Made by a program: the position numbers and the translations under genes. From the NCBI GenBank assembly GCA_963830205.1, contig CAWHLP010000013.1, positions 62,001 through 126,000 on the forward strand: a DNA stretch of 64,000 nucleotides, in the 5' to 3' direction. This document shows positions 33,468 to 43,104 of the stretch, piece by piece (the stretch's first letter is position 1; each line of letters starts with the position of its first letter). This DNA is from CAVSRC01 sp963830205. Lineage in GTDB: Bacteria > Pseudomonadota > Alphaproteobacteria > Rhizobiales > Kaistiaceae. Under the pieces are notes generated by a model that was not told the origin of the DNA, searched no databases, and worked only from the letters and a program-made list of their open reading frames with translations.

Positions 33468-35342
33468 TTAGGCCGCCTGGTCAATCGCCGCTTCGTGCTG
33501 CCCGCCACCGAGCGCCCTCAGCGCGTTGAGAATCACCGCCACGTCGATCACCTCCTGCAGCAGCGCCCCCTCAACCGGCGGCAGATAGCCGAAGGCGGCC
33601 ACCACCATGGCAGCCGCCGAAAGGCCGAGCCCGGCGACCACGCTCTGCATGGCGATCAGGCGCGCGCGCCGGGCGATCGCCATCGCCTCGGCGATGCGGT
33701 CGAGCCGGTCGACCAGGAGTACCGCGTCGGCCGCCTCCGAGGAGGCCGCGGCGCCGCGCGCCCCGATTGCCACGCCGATGTCGGCGGCGGCCAGCGCCGG
33801 CGCGTCGTTGACGCCGTCGCCGACCATCATCACCGCGCCCTTGCCGCGTTCGGCGACGACCGCCAGCACCTTGCGCTCCGGGGTCATCTCGGAGAGCGCC
33901 GCGTCGATGCCGAGCCGCGCTGCCACAGCCTCGGTGACTGCCCGCACGTCGCCCGAGGCAAGCACGATGCGCTTGACCCCGTTGGCGCGGAAGCCGGCGA
34001 GCGCCCGGGGAACATCTTCGCGGATGCGGTCGGCGAGCACGATCAGGCCGGCAAACGCACTGCCCACCGCCACCGCCACCGCGATCTCGCCCTCGCGCTC
34101 GGGCCTGAGGTCGGCCAGCGCCAGGCCGTCGTGCGAGCGCTCGCGGACATAGGCGAGCCCGCCCACCACGACGCGCTCACCATCGACCGTGCCCTCGAGG
34201 CCGCTCCCCGGCGTCTCGTGCACGTCGCGCGGCGGCGTCAGCGTCAGTCCGCGGGCGCGCGCCGCCGCCACCAGGGCGCTGGCCACGACATGGTTCGATG
34301 CCTGGTCGAGAGAGGCCGCCAGGCGCAGGATGTCGTCCTCCGAGAAGCCGTTCAGCGCGTGGATGGCGGACAGCGACGCCTGGCCGTGGGTCAGCGTGCC
34401 GGTCTTGTCGATGATCAGCGTGGTGACCTGGGCGAGCACTTCCAGCCCGCCACCGCCCTTGATCAGCACGCCGATACGGGCGGCGCGCGACACGCCGGCG
34501 ATGATCGCCACCGGCACCGCCAGGATCAGCGGGCAGGGGGTCGCCACCACCATCACCGCCAGCCAGCGCACCGGGTCGCCGGAGGCGAGCCAGGCCGCGC
34601 CGGCGATGGCCAGCGTCGCCACCAGGAAGACGATCGCGAAGCGGTCGGCGAGCCGCGCCATCGGGGCGCGCGAGCGCGCCGCCTCCTCGACCAGCCGCAC
34701 GATGCCGGCATAGGTGCTCTCCGCCGCCGATCGGCTGACGGTGAGGTCGAACGCCTCGCCGGCATTGGTGGCGCCGCTCATCACCTCGCCGCCGGGGCGA
34801 AGCCGCACCGGCAGTGCCTCGCCGGTCAGCGCCGACTGGTCGAGAACCGCGTCGCCACCCTCGGCCACCACGCCGTCGGCCGGCACCACCTCGCCGCGCC
34901 GGATGAGCAGCCGGTCGCCGGGGGCGAGCGCCTCGATCGGCACCTGCTTGAGGTCGCCGTCCTCATGGCGCAGCGCGAATTTCGGCGCCCGTTCGAGCAG
35001 CGCCGTCATTTCGCGGCGCGCCCGGCGCGAGGCATAGCCTTCGAGGAACTGGCCGCCGGAATACATCAGCGCGACGACGACACCGGCCAGCGGCTCTTCC
35101 AGTGCCAGCGCGCCGGCCATCGATAGCAGCGCCACGATGTCGAGCCCGACATGACCGTGGCGCAGCGACACCACGATCTCGGCGGCGAGCACCAGCACCA
35201 CCGGCACGGTCGCCGCCGCCCATATGAAGTCTGCCGTGATTGGGTGGCCGAAGGCCCACACCGCCAGCCCGGCGGCCAGACCTATGGCTGGAATGGCGAC
35301 CGAGAAATGCCGGGTTCTGTCGATGAGGCCGCGAACGTCCAT
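33468..35342 (-). CDS. Heavy-metal-translocating P-type ATPase (P1B, ZntA/CadA-like)
   Basis: 624 residues, shorter than typical ZntA because no N-terminal metal-binding (HMA) domain is present. The metal-site helix reads VVATPCPLILAVP (the TPCPL variant of the CPx motif), phosphorylation site DKTGTLTHG, HP-like motif SNHVVASAL with N-H, and GDGVNDAPALA hinge. The actuator motif is LTGEALPV. The common HP motif is replaced by NHV, as in some P1B-4/related pumps, so the transported ion (Zn, Co, Cd or Fe) is uncertain. Confidence 0.87.
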   Translation of the reverse strand: MDVRGLIDRTRHFSVAIPAIGLAAGLAVWAFGHPITADFIWAAATVPVVLVLAAEIVVSLRHGHVGLDIVALLSMAGALALEEPLAGVVVALMYSGGQFLEGYASRRARREMTALLERAPKFALRHEDGDLKQVPIEALAPGDRLLIRRGEVVPADGVVAEGGDAVLDQSALTGEALPVRLRPGGEVMSGATNAGEAFDLTVSRSAAESTYAGIVRLVEEAARSRAPMARLADRFAIVFLVATLAIAGAAWLASGDPVRWLAVMVVATPCPLILAVPVAIIAGVSRAARIGVLIKGGGGLEVLAQVTTLIIDKTGTLTHGQASLSAIHALNGFSEDDILRLAASLDQASNHVVASALVAAARARGLTLTPPRDVHETPGSGLEGTVDGERVVVGGLAYVRERSHDGLALADLRPEREGEIAVAVAVGSAFAGLIVLADRIREDVPRALAGFRANGVKRIVLASGDVRAVTEAVAARLGIDAALSEMTPERKVLAVVAERGKGAVMMVGDGVNDAPALAAADIGVAIGARGAAASSEAADAVLLVDRLDRIAEAMAIARRARLIAMQSVVAGLGLSAAAMVVAAFGYLPPVEGALLQEVIDVAVILNALRALGGGQHEAAIDQAA

Positions 35343-35403
35343 CGTGCGACTGTGGCGCTACGCCGCCTCAGCCGGATTGATCCGCGTCACATTGGAAGAA
35401 GCT

Positions 35404-37800
35404 CTAGTTCGCAATCGCATTCAGGTGGCGGATCGGCCGGCCCGGAGCGATGGCTTCGGCCGCCTGCACGATGGCGTTGGCGTCGATGCCGTAATGGGCA
35501 TAGAGGTCGGCGATGGTGCCGGTCTGGCCGAAATGCTCCACGCCCAGCGAGCGCACCCGATGCCCGGCCACCGAGCCCAACCAGGCGAGCGTCGCCGGAT
35601 GCCCGTCGAGCACCGTCACCAGCCCGCAGTGGCGCGGCAACGCCCCGAGCAGCCGCTCGATATGGCTGCGTGCATGGCTCAGGCCGCGCTCGCGCGCCCG
35701 TGCCGCCGCCGTCCAGCCGGCATTGAGCCGGTCGGATGAGGTGACCACCAGCAGCCCGACGTCGCGGCGATCCTCGGCCATCAGCCCGACCGCCGCGATC
35801 GCCTCCGAGGCGACCGCGCCGGTGAAGGCGACCACCACCTCGGCGTTCGGCCCTGGCGGCCTCAGCCAATAGGCGCCGTCGACGATGTCGCGCGCCATCG
35901 CCGCGTCGATGGTTCGCGTCGGCTGCTCCACCGGACGCGTCGACAGGCGCAGATAGACCGAGCCGCCGGTCTCGTCGCGCAGCCAGTTGCGCTCCGAGGG
36001 CTGGCCCTCGCCGTTGCGCTGCACATAGGCGAAGGCCCAGTCGAGGATCACCGCCAGCTCGTCGACGAAGGCCGGCTCGAAGGCCGCCAGCCCGTCCTGC
36101 GCCATGCCGATCAGCGGCGTGGCGATGGACTGGTGGGCGCCGCCCTCCGGCGCCAGCGTGATGCCCGAGGGCGTGCCGACGAGGATGAAGCGGGCGTCCT
36201 GGTAGCAGGCATAGTTGAGCGCATCGAGGCCGCGCTCGATGAACGGGTCGTAGAGCGTGCCGATCGGGATCAGCCGCTCGCCGAACAGCGAATGCGACAG
36301 GCCGAAGGCGGCGAGCGACAGGAACAGGTTCATCTCGGCGATGCCGAGCTCCAGGTGCTGGCCCTCAGGCCCGAACTCCCAGCGCTGGGTCGAGGCGATG
36401 CGCTCCTCGCGGAAGGTGTCGGCCAGCGAGGCGCGGGCGAAGAGGCCGCGCCGGTTCACCCACGGTCCGAGATTGGTGGAGACGGTCACGTCCGGCGACA
36501 TGGAGACGATGCGCGCCGCCAGCGCGTCCTCGCTGCGCGCCAGTTCGTTGAGGATCAGGCCGAAGCCCTGCTGGGTCGACAGCACCGGCTGCGCCGGCGC
36601 GGTGAGCGGCGGCGGTGCGATCGCCGCCGCCTGGCGCCGCCGCCGCCCTTCGCGGTTGAACGGCACCTTGCGCAGGAAGGCGTCGAGCGCCTCGGCCGGC
36701 GCGTCGAGCCCCTCGAAGCGGTCCCATTCATGGCCGTCGCGGATGGCCATGGCGGCGTGCAGCGTTTCCATCTGCTCGACGGTCATCAGGCCGGCGTGGT
36801 TGTCCTTGTGGCCCTGCAGCGGCAGGCCGAAGCCCTTGATGGTGTAGGTGACGAAGCACACCGGCCGGTCATGGTCGATGGAGGAAAAGGCGTCGATCAG
36901 CGTCGCCAGGTCGTGGCCGGCGAGATTGGTCATCAGGCGCGCCAGCTCGTCGTCGGAGCGCCGGTCGATCAGCGCGCTCGCCGGGCCCTGGTCGCCGATC
37001 TCGTCGGTCAAGCGCTTCCGCCATGCGGCGCCGCCCTGGAAGGCGAGCGCCGAATAGAGCTGGTTGGGGCAGCGGTCGATCCAGTCGCGCAACCGCTCGC
37101 CGCCGGGCTCGTGGAAGGCCTCTTCCAGCAGCGCGCCATATTTCAGCACGCGCACTTCCCAGCCCATCCCCTCGAACAGCGCGGTGATGCGCTCGTAGAG
37201 GCCCTCGCGCACCACTGCGTCGAGGCTCTGGCGGTTGTAGTCGATCACCCACCAGCAGTTCCTCAGTCCCTGCTTCCAGCCTTCCAGCAGGCACTCGAAG
37301 ATGTTGCCCTCGTCCAGTTCGGCATCGCCGACCAGCGCCACCATGCGCCCCTCCGGCCGGCCGTGGGCGAGCCCGTGCGCCTTGAGGTAGTCCTGCACCA
37401 GGCTGGCGAAGACGGTGACGGCGGCGCCGAGGCCGACCGAGCCGGTCGAGAAATCGACGTCGTCGGTGTCCTTGGTGCGCGACGGATAGGACTGCGCGCC
37501 GCCGAGCGAGCGGAAGTTCATCAGCTTGTCGCGCGTCTGGTTGCCGAAGAGATACTGGATGGCGTGGAAGACCGGGCTGGCGTGCGGCTTGACGGCGACG
37601 CGGTCCTCGGGCCTGAGCACGGCGAAATAGAGCGCCGTCATGATGGAGACGAGCGAGGCCGAGGAGGCCAGGTGGCCGCCGACCTTCAGTCCGTCGGTGT
37701 TTTCGCGCAGGTGGTTGGCGTTGTGGATCGTCCAGGCGGCGAGCCACAGGACCTTCCGCTCAAGCTGGCGGATGAGGTCGAGATCGCTGGGATGGGTCAT
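35404..37800 (-). CDS. AceE/transketolase-like thiamine diphosphate enzyme
   Basis: 798 residues. N-terminal half binds thiamine diphosphate: ASSASLVSIMTALYF, then VALVGDAELDEGN with the asparagine-tyrosine further on (WWVIDYNRQ). The middle domain has RWEFGPEGQHLELGIAEMNLF, with the conserved glutamate that activates the cofactor, and a C-terminal TK_C-like domain follows. The overall layout resembles the homodimeric pyruvate dehydrogenase E1 (AceE, about 890 residues) but is shorter. No E2 or E3 gene is nearby, so the acyl acceptor and substrate are unknown. A 2-oxoacid E1 or specialised transketolase are both possible. Confidence 0.75.
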   Translation of the reverse strand: MTHPSDLDLIRQLERKVLWLAAWTIHNANHLRENTDGLKVGGHLASSASLVSIMTALYFAVLRPEDRVAVKPHASPVFHAIQYLFGNQTRDKLMNFRSLGGAQSYPSRTKDTDDVDFSTGSVGLGAAVTVFASLVQDYLKAHGLAHGRPEGRMVALVGDAELDEGNIFECLLEGWKQGLRNCWWVIDYNRQSLDAVVREGLYERITALFEGMGWEVRVLKYGALLEEAFHEPGGERLRDWIDRCPNQLYSALAFQGGAAWRKRLTDEIGDQGPASALIDRRSDDELARLMTNLAGHDLATLIDAFSSIDHDRPVCFVTYTIKGFGLPLQGHKDNHAGLMTVEQMETLHAAMAIRDGHEWDRFEGLDAPAEALDAFLRKVPFNREGRRRRQAAAIAPPPLTAPAQPVLSTQQGFGLILNELARSEDALAARIVSMSPDVTVSTNLGPWVNRRGLFARASLADTFREERIASTQRWEFGPEGQHLELGIAEMNLFLSLAAFGLSHSLFGERLIPIGTLYDPFIERGLDALNYACYQDARFILVGTPSGITLAPEGGAHQSIATPLIGMAQDGLAAFEPAFVDELAVILDWAFAYVQRNGEGQPSERNWLRDETGGSVYLRLSTRPVEQPTRTIDAAMARDIVDGAYWLRPPGPNAEVVVAFTGAVASEAIAAVGLMAEDRRDVGLLVVTSSDRLNAGWTAAARARERGLSHARSHIERLLGALPRHCGLVTVLDGHPATLAWLGSVAGHRVRSLGVEHFGQTGTIADLYAHYGIDANAIVQAAEAIAPGRPIRHLNAIAN

Positions 37801-37851
37801 GGCGTACCTTCCGCTGCCAGCTTAGCACGCGCGCGCCGCCGGCGATCGGGA

Positions 37852-38353
37852 TCACGCGCCTTTCTTCGCCGGCCACAGATAGACGAGCAGCAGCAAGGCC
37901 GGCCCCAGCGTCAGCGCCGCATCGGCAAGGTTGAAGATGAACAACGTCCAGTTGCCGAAATGCAGGAGCAGGAAGTCGGTGACGTAGCCGAGGCGCAGCC
38001 GGTCGATCAGGTTGCCGATGGCGCCGCCCAGAATCAGCGCAAATCCCGCCGCCGCCAGCCTGCCGCCCTCGCGGTTGTAGCGCCCAGAAGAGGAGCACGA
38101 TCGCCGTCACCGCCAGCGGCAGCAGGATCAGGGCGAAGCCCGATCCGGCGAACATCGAGAAGGCGATGCCGGTATTGCGCACATGCAGCAGCGTGAGGAT
38201 AGGCAGCACGTCGATGGGCGGATGGTCCTCCGGCAGCCGCGCCTGGACGACGAGCTTGGCTGCCTGGTCGATCGCCACGACGGCCGCGGTGATGCCGAGC
38301 CCGAAGGCGGAGAGGGGCCCCGGCGGCTTTGCATGCGAATGAATTTCACCCAT
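37852..38353 (-). CDS. lspA: Lipoprotein signal peptidase II (frame broken by one base)
   Basis: 166 residues after removing one C of the run at 38083-38085; the frame then continues FWRYNREGGRLAAAG and contains GGAIGNLIDRLRLGYVTDF and FNLADAALTL, which hold the two catalytic aspartates. Length is then normal for LspA. Four membrane helices. It cleaves prolipoproteins ahead of the lipid-modified cysteine. The start overlaps the TrmH-family gene end by 8 bases, so the two are coupled. Confidence 0.88.
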
Positions 38354-39182
38354 CGAGCGTCAGCGCCCCGCGCCGGATCTCGAACAGCATGACGGCTGTG
38401 GCGATGGCGAGGTTGAGCGAGTCGGCCTTGCCGGCCATGGGGATCTTCACCAGCGTCCTGCACAGCGCCGCGGCGTCCGCCGTCAGCCCGGCCTGCTCGC
38501 CGCCCATGACCAGGAGCACGGGCCCGCGATAGTCAGCCGCGCGATAATCGACCGTGCCGGAGAGGTGCGTGCCCACCACCGGTCCCGGCCAGCGCCGCGC
38601 CAGCTTGGCGAAGTCGGCGATCGTCGCCCGTGCCAGCGGCACCGCGAAGATCGACCCCATGGTGGCGCGCACCGCCTCCACCGAAAAAGGATCCACCGTG
38701 TTGCCGACCAGGATCACGCCCTTGGCGCCGACCGCGTCCGCCGTGCGCACGATGGTGCCGAGATTGCCGGGGTCGCGCACCGCTTCGAGCGCCACCCAGA
38801 CGTCGGCGCCGGAGGGCCGGATGGCGTCGACCGCGGTCAGCCGCTGCTCGAAGACGCCGAGCACGGTCTGCGGATTGTCGCGCCGGCTGATCTTTTCGAG
38901 CACCGCCGCGCTGACCGCGATCACGCTGCCGCCCTGGCCTCGAGCGGTGGCGGCAAGCCGCTGCACCAGCGGCTGGCTCTCCACCGCGCCGGCATGGACC
39001 AGCGTGCGGATCGTCCAGCCGGCCTCGACCGCGTCGGCCACCAGCTTCAGCCCCTCGGCGAGGAAGAGGCCGCTTTCCTTGCGGTTCTTGGGCAACGCCA
39101 GCCCGCGGATTTCCTTGACGATCGGGTTGGTCAGGCTGGTGATCTGCTTCGCCGGCGCCGGCGGCGTCTGGGGGTCAGGCAT
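38346..39182 (-). CDS. TrmH/SpoU-family RNA 2'-O-methyltransferase
   Basis: 278 residues from the ATG at 39180-39182. N-terminal substrate domain (KQITSLTNPIVKEIRGLAL), then the knotted SPOUT domain with EAVRDPGNLGTIVRTADA (motif 1), VMGGEQAGL (motif 2) and IPMAGKADSLNLAIATAVM (motif 3). Target is probably 23S rRNA or tRNA ribose. A longer reading frame at the 5' side runs into palindromic repeats and is excluded. Confidence 0.9.
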   Translation of the reverse strand: MPDPQTPPAPAKQITSLTNPIVKEIRGLALPKNRKESGLFLAEGLKLVADAVEAGWTIRTLVHAGAVESQPLVQRLAATARGQGGSVIAVSAAVLEKISRRDNPQTVLGVFEQRLTAVDAIRPSGADVWVALEAVRDPGNLGTIVRTADAVGAKGVILVGNTVDPFSVEAVRATMGSIFAVPLARATIADFAKLARRWPGPVVGTHLSGTVDYRAADYRGPVLLVMGGEQAGLTADAAALCRTLVKIPMAGKADSLNLAIATAVMLFEIRRGALTLDG

Positions 39183-39194
39183 GGCGTGCCTCGC

Positions 39195-39460
39195 CGCGAT
39201 GGTCCTCTCCCCCCGTGTGGGCAGGGCCGTTGCCTGTGGCACGGCGCCGAACCCTCTCCCCTTGCGGGAGAGGGTGGACCGCGCAGCGGTCCGGGTGAGG
39301 GGGGTGGGCACGGCCGTGCCGGTACGCCTCACCCTGTCCCTCTCCCGCAAGGGGAGAGGGGGCGAATGCGGCAGACTCCGCCTTCATCCAGCCGGGCGAG
39401 AGGACATCACCAATTGCGATTGGCCTCCCCTCAAGGGGGAGGCTCAGCGGAGCGTGCAGC
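39195..39460. repeat. Cluster of REP-like palindromes between two methyltransferase genes
   Basis: Three hairpins: ACCCTCTCCCC-TTG-CGGGAGAGGGT (39251-39275), CCCTCTCCC-GCAA-GGGGAGAGGG (39338-39360) and CCTCCCC-TCAA-GGGGGAGG (39424-39442), with GACCGC/GCGGTC and GTGAGGGGGGTGGGCACGGC between. No gene in this 280-base gap. Confidence 0.75.
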
Positions 39461-39464
39461 GCGC

Positions 39465-40404
39465 TCATGCCGACCACCGGCTGAACAGAGAGGTGGAGAG
39501 CGCCCGCCCGCCGCCTTCTTCGCGGAGAATCAGCTCGCCCGATTCGAGCAGGCCGCCTGCGCCGGCCATCGCCTCGGCCGTCACCTCGTCGATCGAATAG
39601 AACGAGGCGCGGATCGAATAGGCGGTGAGGATCAGGAACAGCGGGCTGTCGGAAAGCAGGCCGCGGCAGGCTCCGACCATGGCCTTGAGGTGCGTGAAGA
39701 TGTCCCATACCTCGCCCTTCGGCCCGCGGCCGAATTTCGGCGGGTCGAGGATGATGCCGTCATAGCGGTTGCCGCGCCGGCCCTCGCGCTCGACGAATTT
39801 CACCGCGTCCTCGCAGATCCAGCGGATCCTGAGGGCCTCCAGCCCAGCCCAGCGCCTGGTTCTCGCGCGCCCAGCCGATCGCCTTCTTGGAGGCGTCGAT
39901 ATGGGTCACCTCGGCGCCGGCCCTGGCCGCCACCAGCGAGGCGACGCCGGTATAGCCGAACAGGTTGAGCACCTTCACCGGCCGCCCGGCCCTGGCGACC
40001 GCGTCCCTGATCCATTGCCAGTGGGTCGCCTGCTCGGGGAACACGCCGACATGGCGGAAGTTGGTGAAGCGGCCGAAGAAGGGGATGCCGTCCCAGGCCA
40101 TCGGCCACGTCTCGCCGAGCGGCTTGCCGTAGCGCCAGCGCCCGTCCGCCTCCTCGTCGCCGATGCCGACGAACTTGGCGTCGGCCCTCAGCCACTCCGC
40201 TGCCGGCCGTCGCGGCGTCCACAGCGCCTGCGCCTCCGGCCGCACGATGGTGTAGGGGCCGTAGCGCTCCAGCTTCTCGCCATTGCCCGAATCGAGGAGG
40301 GCATAGTCGGCCCAGCCCTCGGTCTCCAGCATCACCGGCGCCTTGCGGGCCAGCTTGCCGGTGGTTCGAGCGTGTTGACTGTTGGCTGCGTTGTTGTTTG
40401 TCAC
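39465..40404 (-). CDS. Class I SAM-dependent methyltransferase, RlmI/RlmK-like (frame broken by one base)
   Basis: 312 residues after removing one base of the C-run at 39848-39850, giving ENQALAGLEALRIRW. SAM site VLNLFGYTGVASLVAARAG, acidic loop VTHIDASKKAIGWARENQ, and catalytic-region DGIILDPPKFGRG, as in 23S rRNA cytosine/guanine methyltransferases. No N-terminal PUA domain is obvious. The start is uncertain; MLETEGWADY (about 25 codons in) may be the real N-terminus. Confidence 0.78.
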
Positions 40405-40612
40405 CCTGGCCTTTTAGCCGAAGTCCGCATCGGATGTCGCCATCGGAGAGCGCGCAAACGCGCGCTTGCCGCCTTCCTGCCGTCACGTTAGGGTCGCGCC
40501 AAAAGCAGCGCGCGAACCCGCGCGTGGGCCACCGGTTCTGGCTGCGGTCCAGCACCAGCGATCAACACGAGCGGAACCGCCTGCCGCGGTCTTCCCGGGG
40601 GAGGGCAGACTT

Positions 40613-41215
40613 ATGGAAATGACCGGCCGCTATCAGATCCCGGCACCGCGGGACAAGGTCTGGGCAGCCCTCAACGATCCGGTCGTGCTCAAGGCGTGCA
40701 TTCCCGGCTGCGAGGCGCTGGAGAAGGTCTCCGACACGGAGATGACCGCGACCGTGAAGGCCAAGGTCGGTCCGGTCTCGGCTACCTTCACCGGCACCGT
40801 CACGATCACCAATATCGACCCGCCCAATGGCTACACCATCGCCGGCGAGGGCAAGGGCGGCCCCGCCGGCTTCGCCAAGGGCGGTGCCGACGTGGCGCTC
40901 TCCGACGACGACGGCGTGACGCTGCTCACCTACGCCGTCAAGGCCCAGGTCGGCGGCAAGCTCGCCCAGCTCGGCGCCCGCCTGATCGACGCCACCGCCA
41001 AGCAGATGGCCGACCAGTTCTTCGCCGCCTTCGTCAAGGAAGTGAGCAGCGAGGATGCCTTCACCCGGGTCGAGCACGAGGTCGAGGAGGTCATCAAGAT
41101 CGCCGAGGAACGCGCCGAGGGCGCCGCCGCGCGCAACTTTCTCGGCGGCCCCCAGATGTGGGGGCTGGTTGCGCTCGCCGCCGTCATCGTCGTCCTGCTC
41201 ATCTTCTTCCGCTGA
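40613..41215 (+). CDS. coxG: CoxG-like SRPBCC protein with C-terminal membrane anchor
   Basis: 200 residues from ATG 40613. MTGRYQIPAPRDKVWAALND and LKACIPGCEALEKVSD are the CoxG (carbon monoxide dehydrogenase subunit G) hallmark, and a final helix (WGLVALAAVIVVLLIFFR) anchors it. In Oligotropha, CoxG helps attach CO dehydrogenase to the inner membrane. It starts the plus-strand cox cluster, with 11 bases to coxS. Confidence 0.88.
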   Translation: MEMTGRYQIPAPRDKVWAALNDPVVLKACIPGCEALEKVSDTEMTATVKAKVGPVSATFTGTVTITNIDPPNGYTIAGEGKGGPAGFAKGGADVALSDDDGVTLLTYAVKAQVGGKLAQLGARLIDATAKQMADQFFAAFVKEVSSEDAFTRVEHEVEEVIKIAEERAEGAAARNFLGGPQMWGLVALAAVIVVLLIFFR

Positions 41216-41226
41216 GGGGGGCGCCC

Positions 41227-41703
41227 ATGTCCCGCGTCGAGATGACCGTCAACGGCCGGAGCGTTGCGGCCGATGTCGAGGACCGCACGCTGCTCTCCGA
41301 CTATCTGCGTGAGCATCTCGGTCTCACCGGCACCCATGTCGGCTGCGACACCTCGCAGTGCGGCGCCTGCCTGGTGCTCCTCGACGGCGTCGCGGTGAAA
41401 TCCTGCACCCTGTTCGCCGCCCGCGCCGCCGGCGCCCGCGTGACCACCATCGAGGGCCTCTCCTCGGGGGCGACGCTGCATCCCATGCAGCAGGCGTTTC
41501 ACGAGAACCACGGCCTGCAATGCGGCTTCTGCACGCCGGGCATGATCATCAGCGCCATCGACATGGTCCGCCGCCTCGGCACCAAGCTCGACGAGGCGAC
41601 CATCCGCCGCGAGCTGGAAGGCAATATCTGCCGCTGTACGGGCTACCAGAACATCGTCAAGTCGATCGCCGCTGGCGCCGCGGCGATGGCAAGCGCCCGC
41701 TAG
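41227..41703 (+). CDS. coxS: Molybdenum hydroxylase small subunit, two [2Fe-2S] (CoxS family)
   Basis: 158 residues. The N-terminal plant-type cluster has C40, C45, C48 and C60; the helical C-terminal cluster has C99, C102 (LQCGFCTPGM), C135 and C137 (NICRCTGYQN). All eight ligands are present. It relays electrons from the molybdenum centre to FAD in xanthine-oxidase-family enzymes. The matching large subunit gene is not in the window. Confidence 0.92.
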   Translation: MSRVEMTVNGRSVAADVEDRTLLSDYLREHLGLTGTHVGCDTSQCGACLVLLDGVAVKSCTLFAARAAGARVTTIEGLSSGATLHPMQQAFHENHGLQCGFCTPGMIISAIDMVRRLGTKLDEATIRRELEGNICRCTGYQNIVKSIAAGAAAMASAR

Positions 41704-41726
41704 GGTCCCAAGGGGAGGGGGCGCCG

Positions 41727-42527
41727 ATGTACGAGACCCGCTATCACAGGCCTGAGAGCCTCGCTGAAGCGGCGGCCCTGTTCGCCGCTGCCGAAGAGGG
41801 CCGCTATCTCTCCGGCGGGCAGACGCTGATCCCCACCATGAAGCAGCGTCTGGCGGCGCCCACCGACGTCATCGACCTCACGGCAATCGCCGAGCTCAAG
41901 GGCATCGAAGCCACCGGCGAAGCGGTTGTGATCGGCGCCGCCACGACCCACGCCCAGGTCAATGGCTCCGCCGCCGTCAGGGAGGCGATCCCCGCGCTGG
42001 CCGACCTCGCCGGCATGATCGGGGATCCGGCGGTGCGCGAGATGGGCACCATCGGCGGGTCGCTCGCCAACAACGATCCCGCCGCTGATTATCCGGCCGC
42101 CGTGCTGGCGCTGGGCGGCACCATCCACACAACCAGGCGGACGCTCGCGGCGGAGGCATTCTTCGCCGGCCTGTTTGCCACCGCGCTGGAAGAGGGTGAG
42201 ATCGTCACCCGCGTCACCCTGCCAGTGCCGGCCAGGGCCGCCTACCGCAAGTTCCGCAACCTCGCCTCGCGCTATGCCTTGGCCGGCGTTTTCGTCGCCC
42301 GCATGCAGGACGGCGCGGTCCGTGTCGGCGTCACCGGCGCCGGGGCGAGCGGCGTCTTCCGCGCCACGGCGATGGAAGAGGCGCTTGCCGCATCCTTCTC
42401 GCCTGCGGCCATCGACGCGGTCGCCGTCGATCCCGCCGGCCTGCTGTCGGACATCCACGCCTCGGCCGTCTATCGCGCCAATCTCGTCAAGGTGATGGCC
42501 AAGCGGGCCGTCGCGGCAGCCGGGTAG
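41727..42527 (+). CDS. coxM: Molybdenum hydroxylase medium (FAD) subunit (CoxM family)
   Basis: 266 residues. FAD motifs SGGQTLIPTMKQRLA and GTIGGSLANNDPAADYPA, and RKFRNLASRYALAGVFVAR. The ATG at 41727 follows AGGGGAGGGGG. It accepts electrons from CoxS and passes them to quinone or oxygen. The cluster stops here: downstream genes are on the other strand or unrelated, and no coxL is present on either side. Confidence 0.9.
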   Translation: MYETRYHRPESLAEAAALFAAAEEGRYLSGGQTLIPTMKQRLAAPTDVIDLTAIAELKGIEATGEAVVIGAATTHAQVNGSAAVREAIPALADLAGMIGDPAVREMGTIGGSLANNDPAADYPAAVLALGGTIHTTRRTLAAEAFFAGLFATALEEGEIVTRVTLPVPARAAYRKFRNLASRYALAGVFVARMQDGAVRVGVTGAGASGVFRATAMEEALAASFSPAAIDAVAVDPAGLLSDIHASAVYRANLVKVMAKRAVAAAG

Positions 42528-42554
42528 CGGCACCGGCGAAAGGCCTGCCCGGCT

Positions 42555-42965
42555 TCAACCGACGATCAGGTGCCAAAGGGACGCGGTCAGGACGAGCGCG
42601 GCGGCCATCGTCGCCGCTGCAAGGATGATCGCTGCGAGATTGCGCCGGACCAGAGAAGCCGCCGCCCCGGCATCGGCGCGCAGACGGGGCGTCGCGCGCC
42701 AATGCGTGGCGAGCATGGCCGCGCCCGTGGCCGAAGCGACCAACGGCAGCAGAAGGAAGAGGACGGCCGCCAGTGGCTGGGTCATCCAGCCACTGATCCA
42801 GGTGAACAGAATCGTGGCGGTTCGCGCCGGCTCGAATTGGGCGGGCTGCAGGTGGCGCACGATGTCGATCGCAAGAATCGCGAGGGGCGGAGCGATGAAC
42901 AGCGTCGCCGCGACAGCGCTCGGCGCCAGGTGACGATTTGCCGATGTGGCTCGGGTTGCTTTCAT
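42555..42965 (-). CDS. Hypothetical membrane protein
   Basis: 136 residues from ATG 42963-42965. Three or four hydrophobic helices (AVAATLFIAPPLAILAIDIV, PLAAVLFLLLPLVAS, NLAAIILAAATMAAALVLTA). No family recognised and no clear Shine-Dalgarno. The codon pattern looks coding, but the frame extends upstream without a natural start, so the N-terminus is uncertain. Confidence 0.5.
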   Translation of the reverse strand: MKATRATSANRHLAPSAVAATLFIAPPLAILAIDIVRHLQPAQFEPARTATILFTWISGWMTQPLAAVLFLLLPLVASATGAAMLATHWRATPRLRADAGAAASLVRRNLAAIILAAATMAAALVLTASLWHLIVG

Positions 42966-43104
42966 GTGCGCAGTGCAGCCGGGAAATGTGGTTTGAGTTT
43001 GGCCGGGCGTGTGGGCAAAGGCGGCGCGGTTTTCGGGTGGCTCGCGCGGCGCCGCGAGCGCAGCTATGATCGCCGAACCCGCCTCCGGAACGGCAGCCAC
43101 GCCC

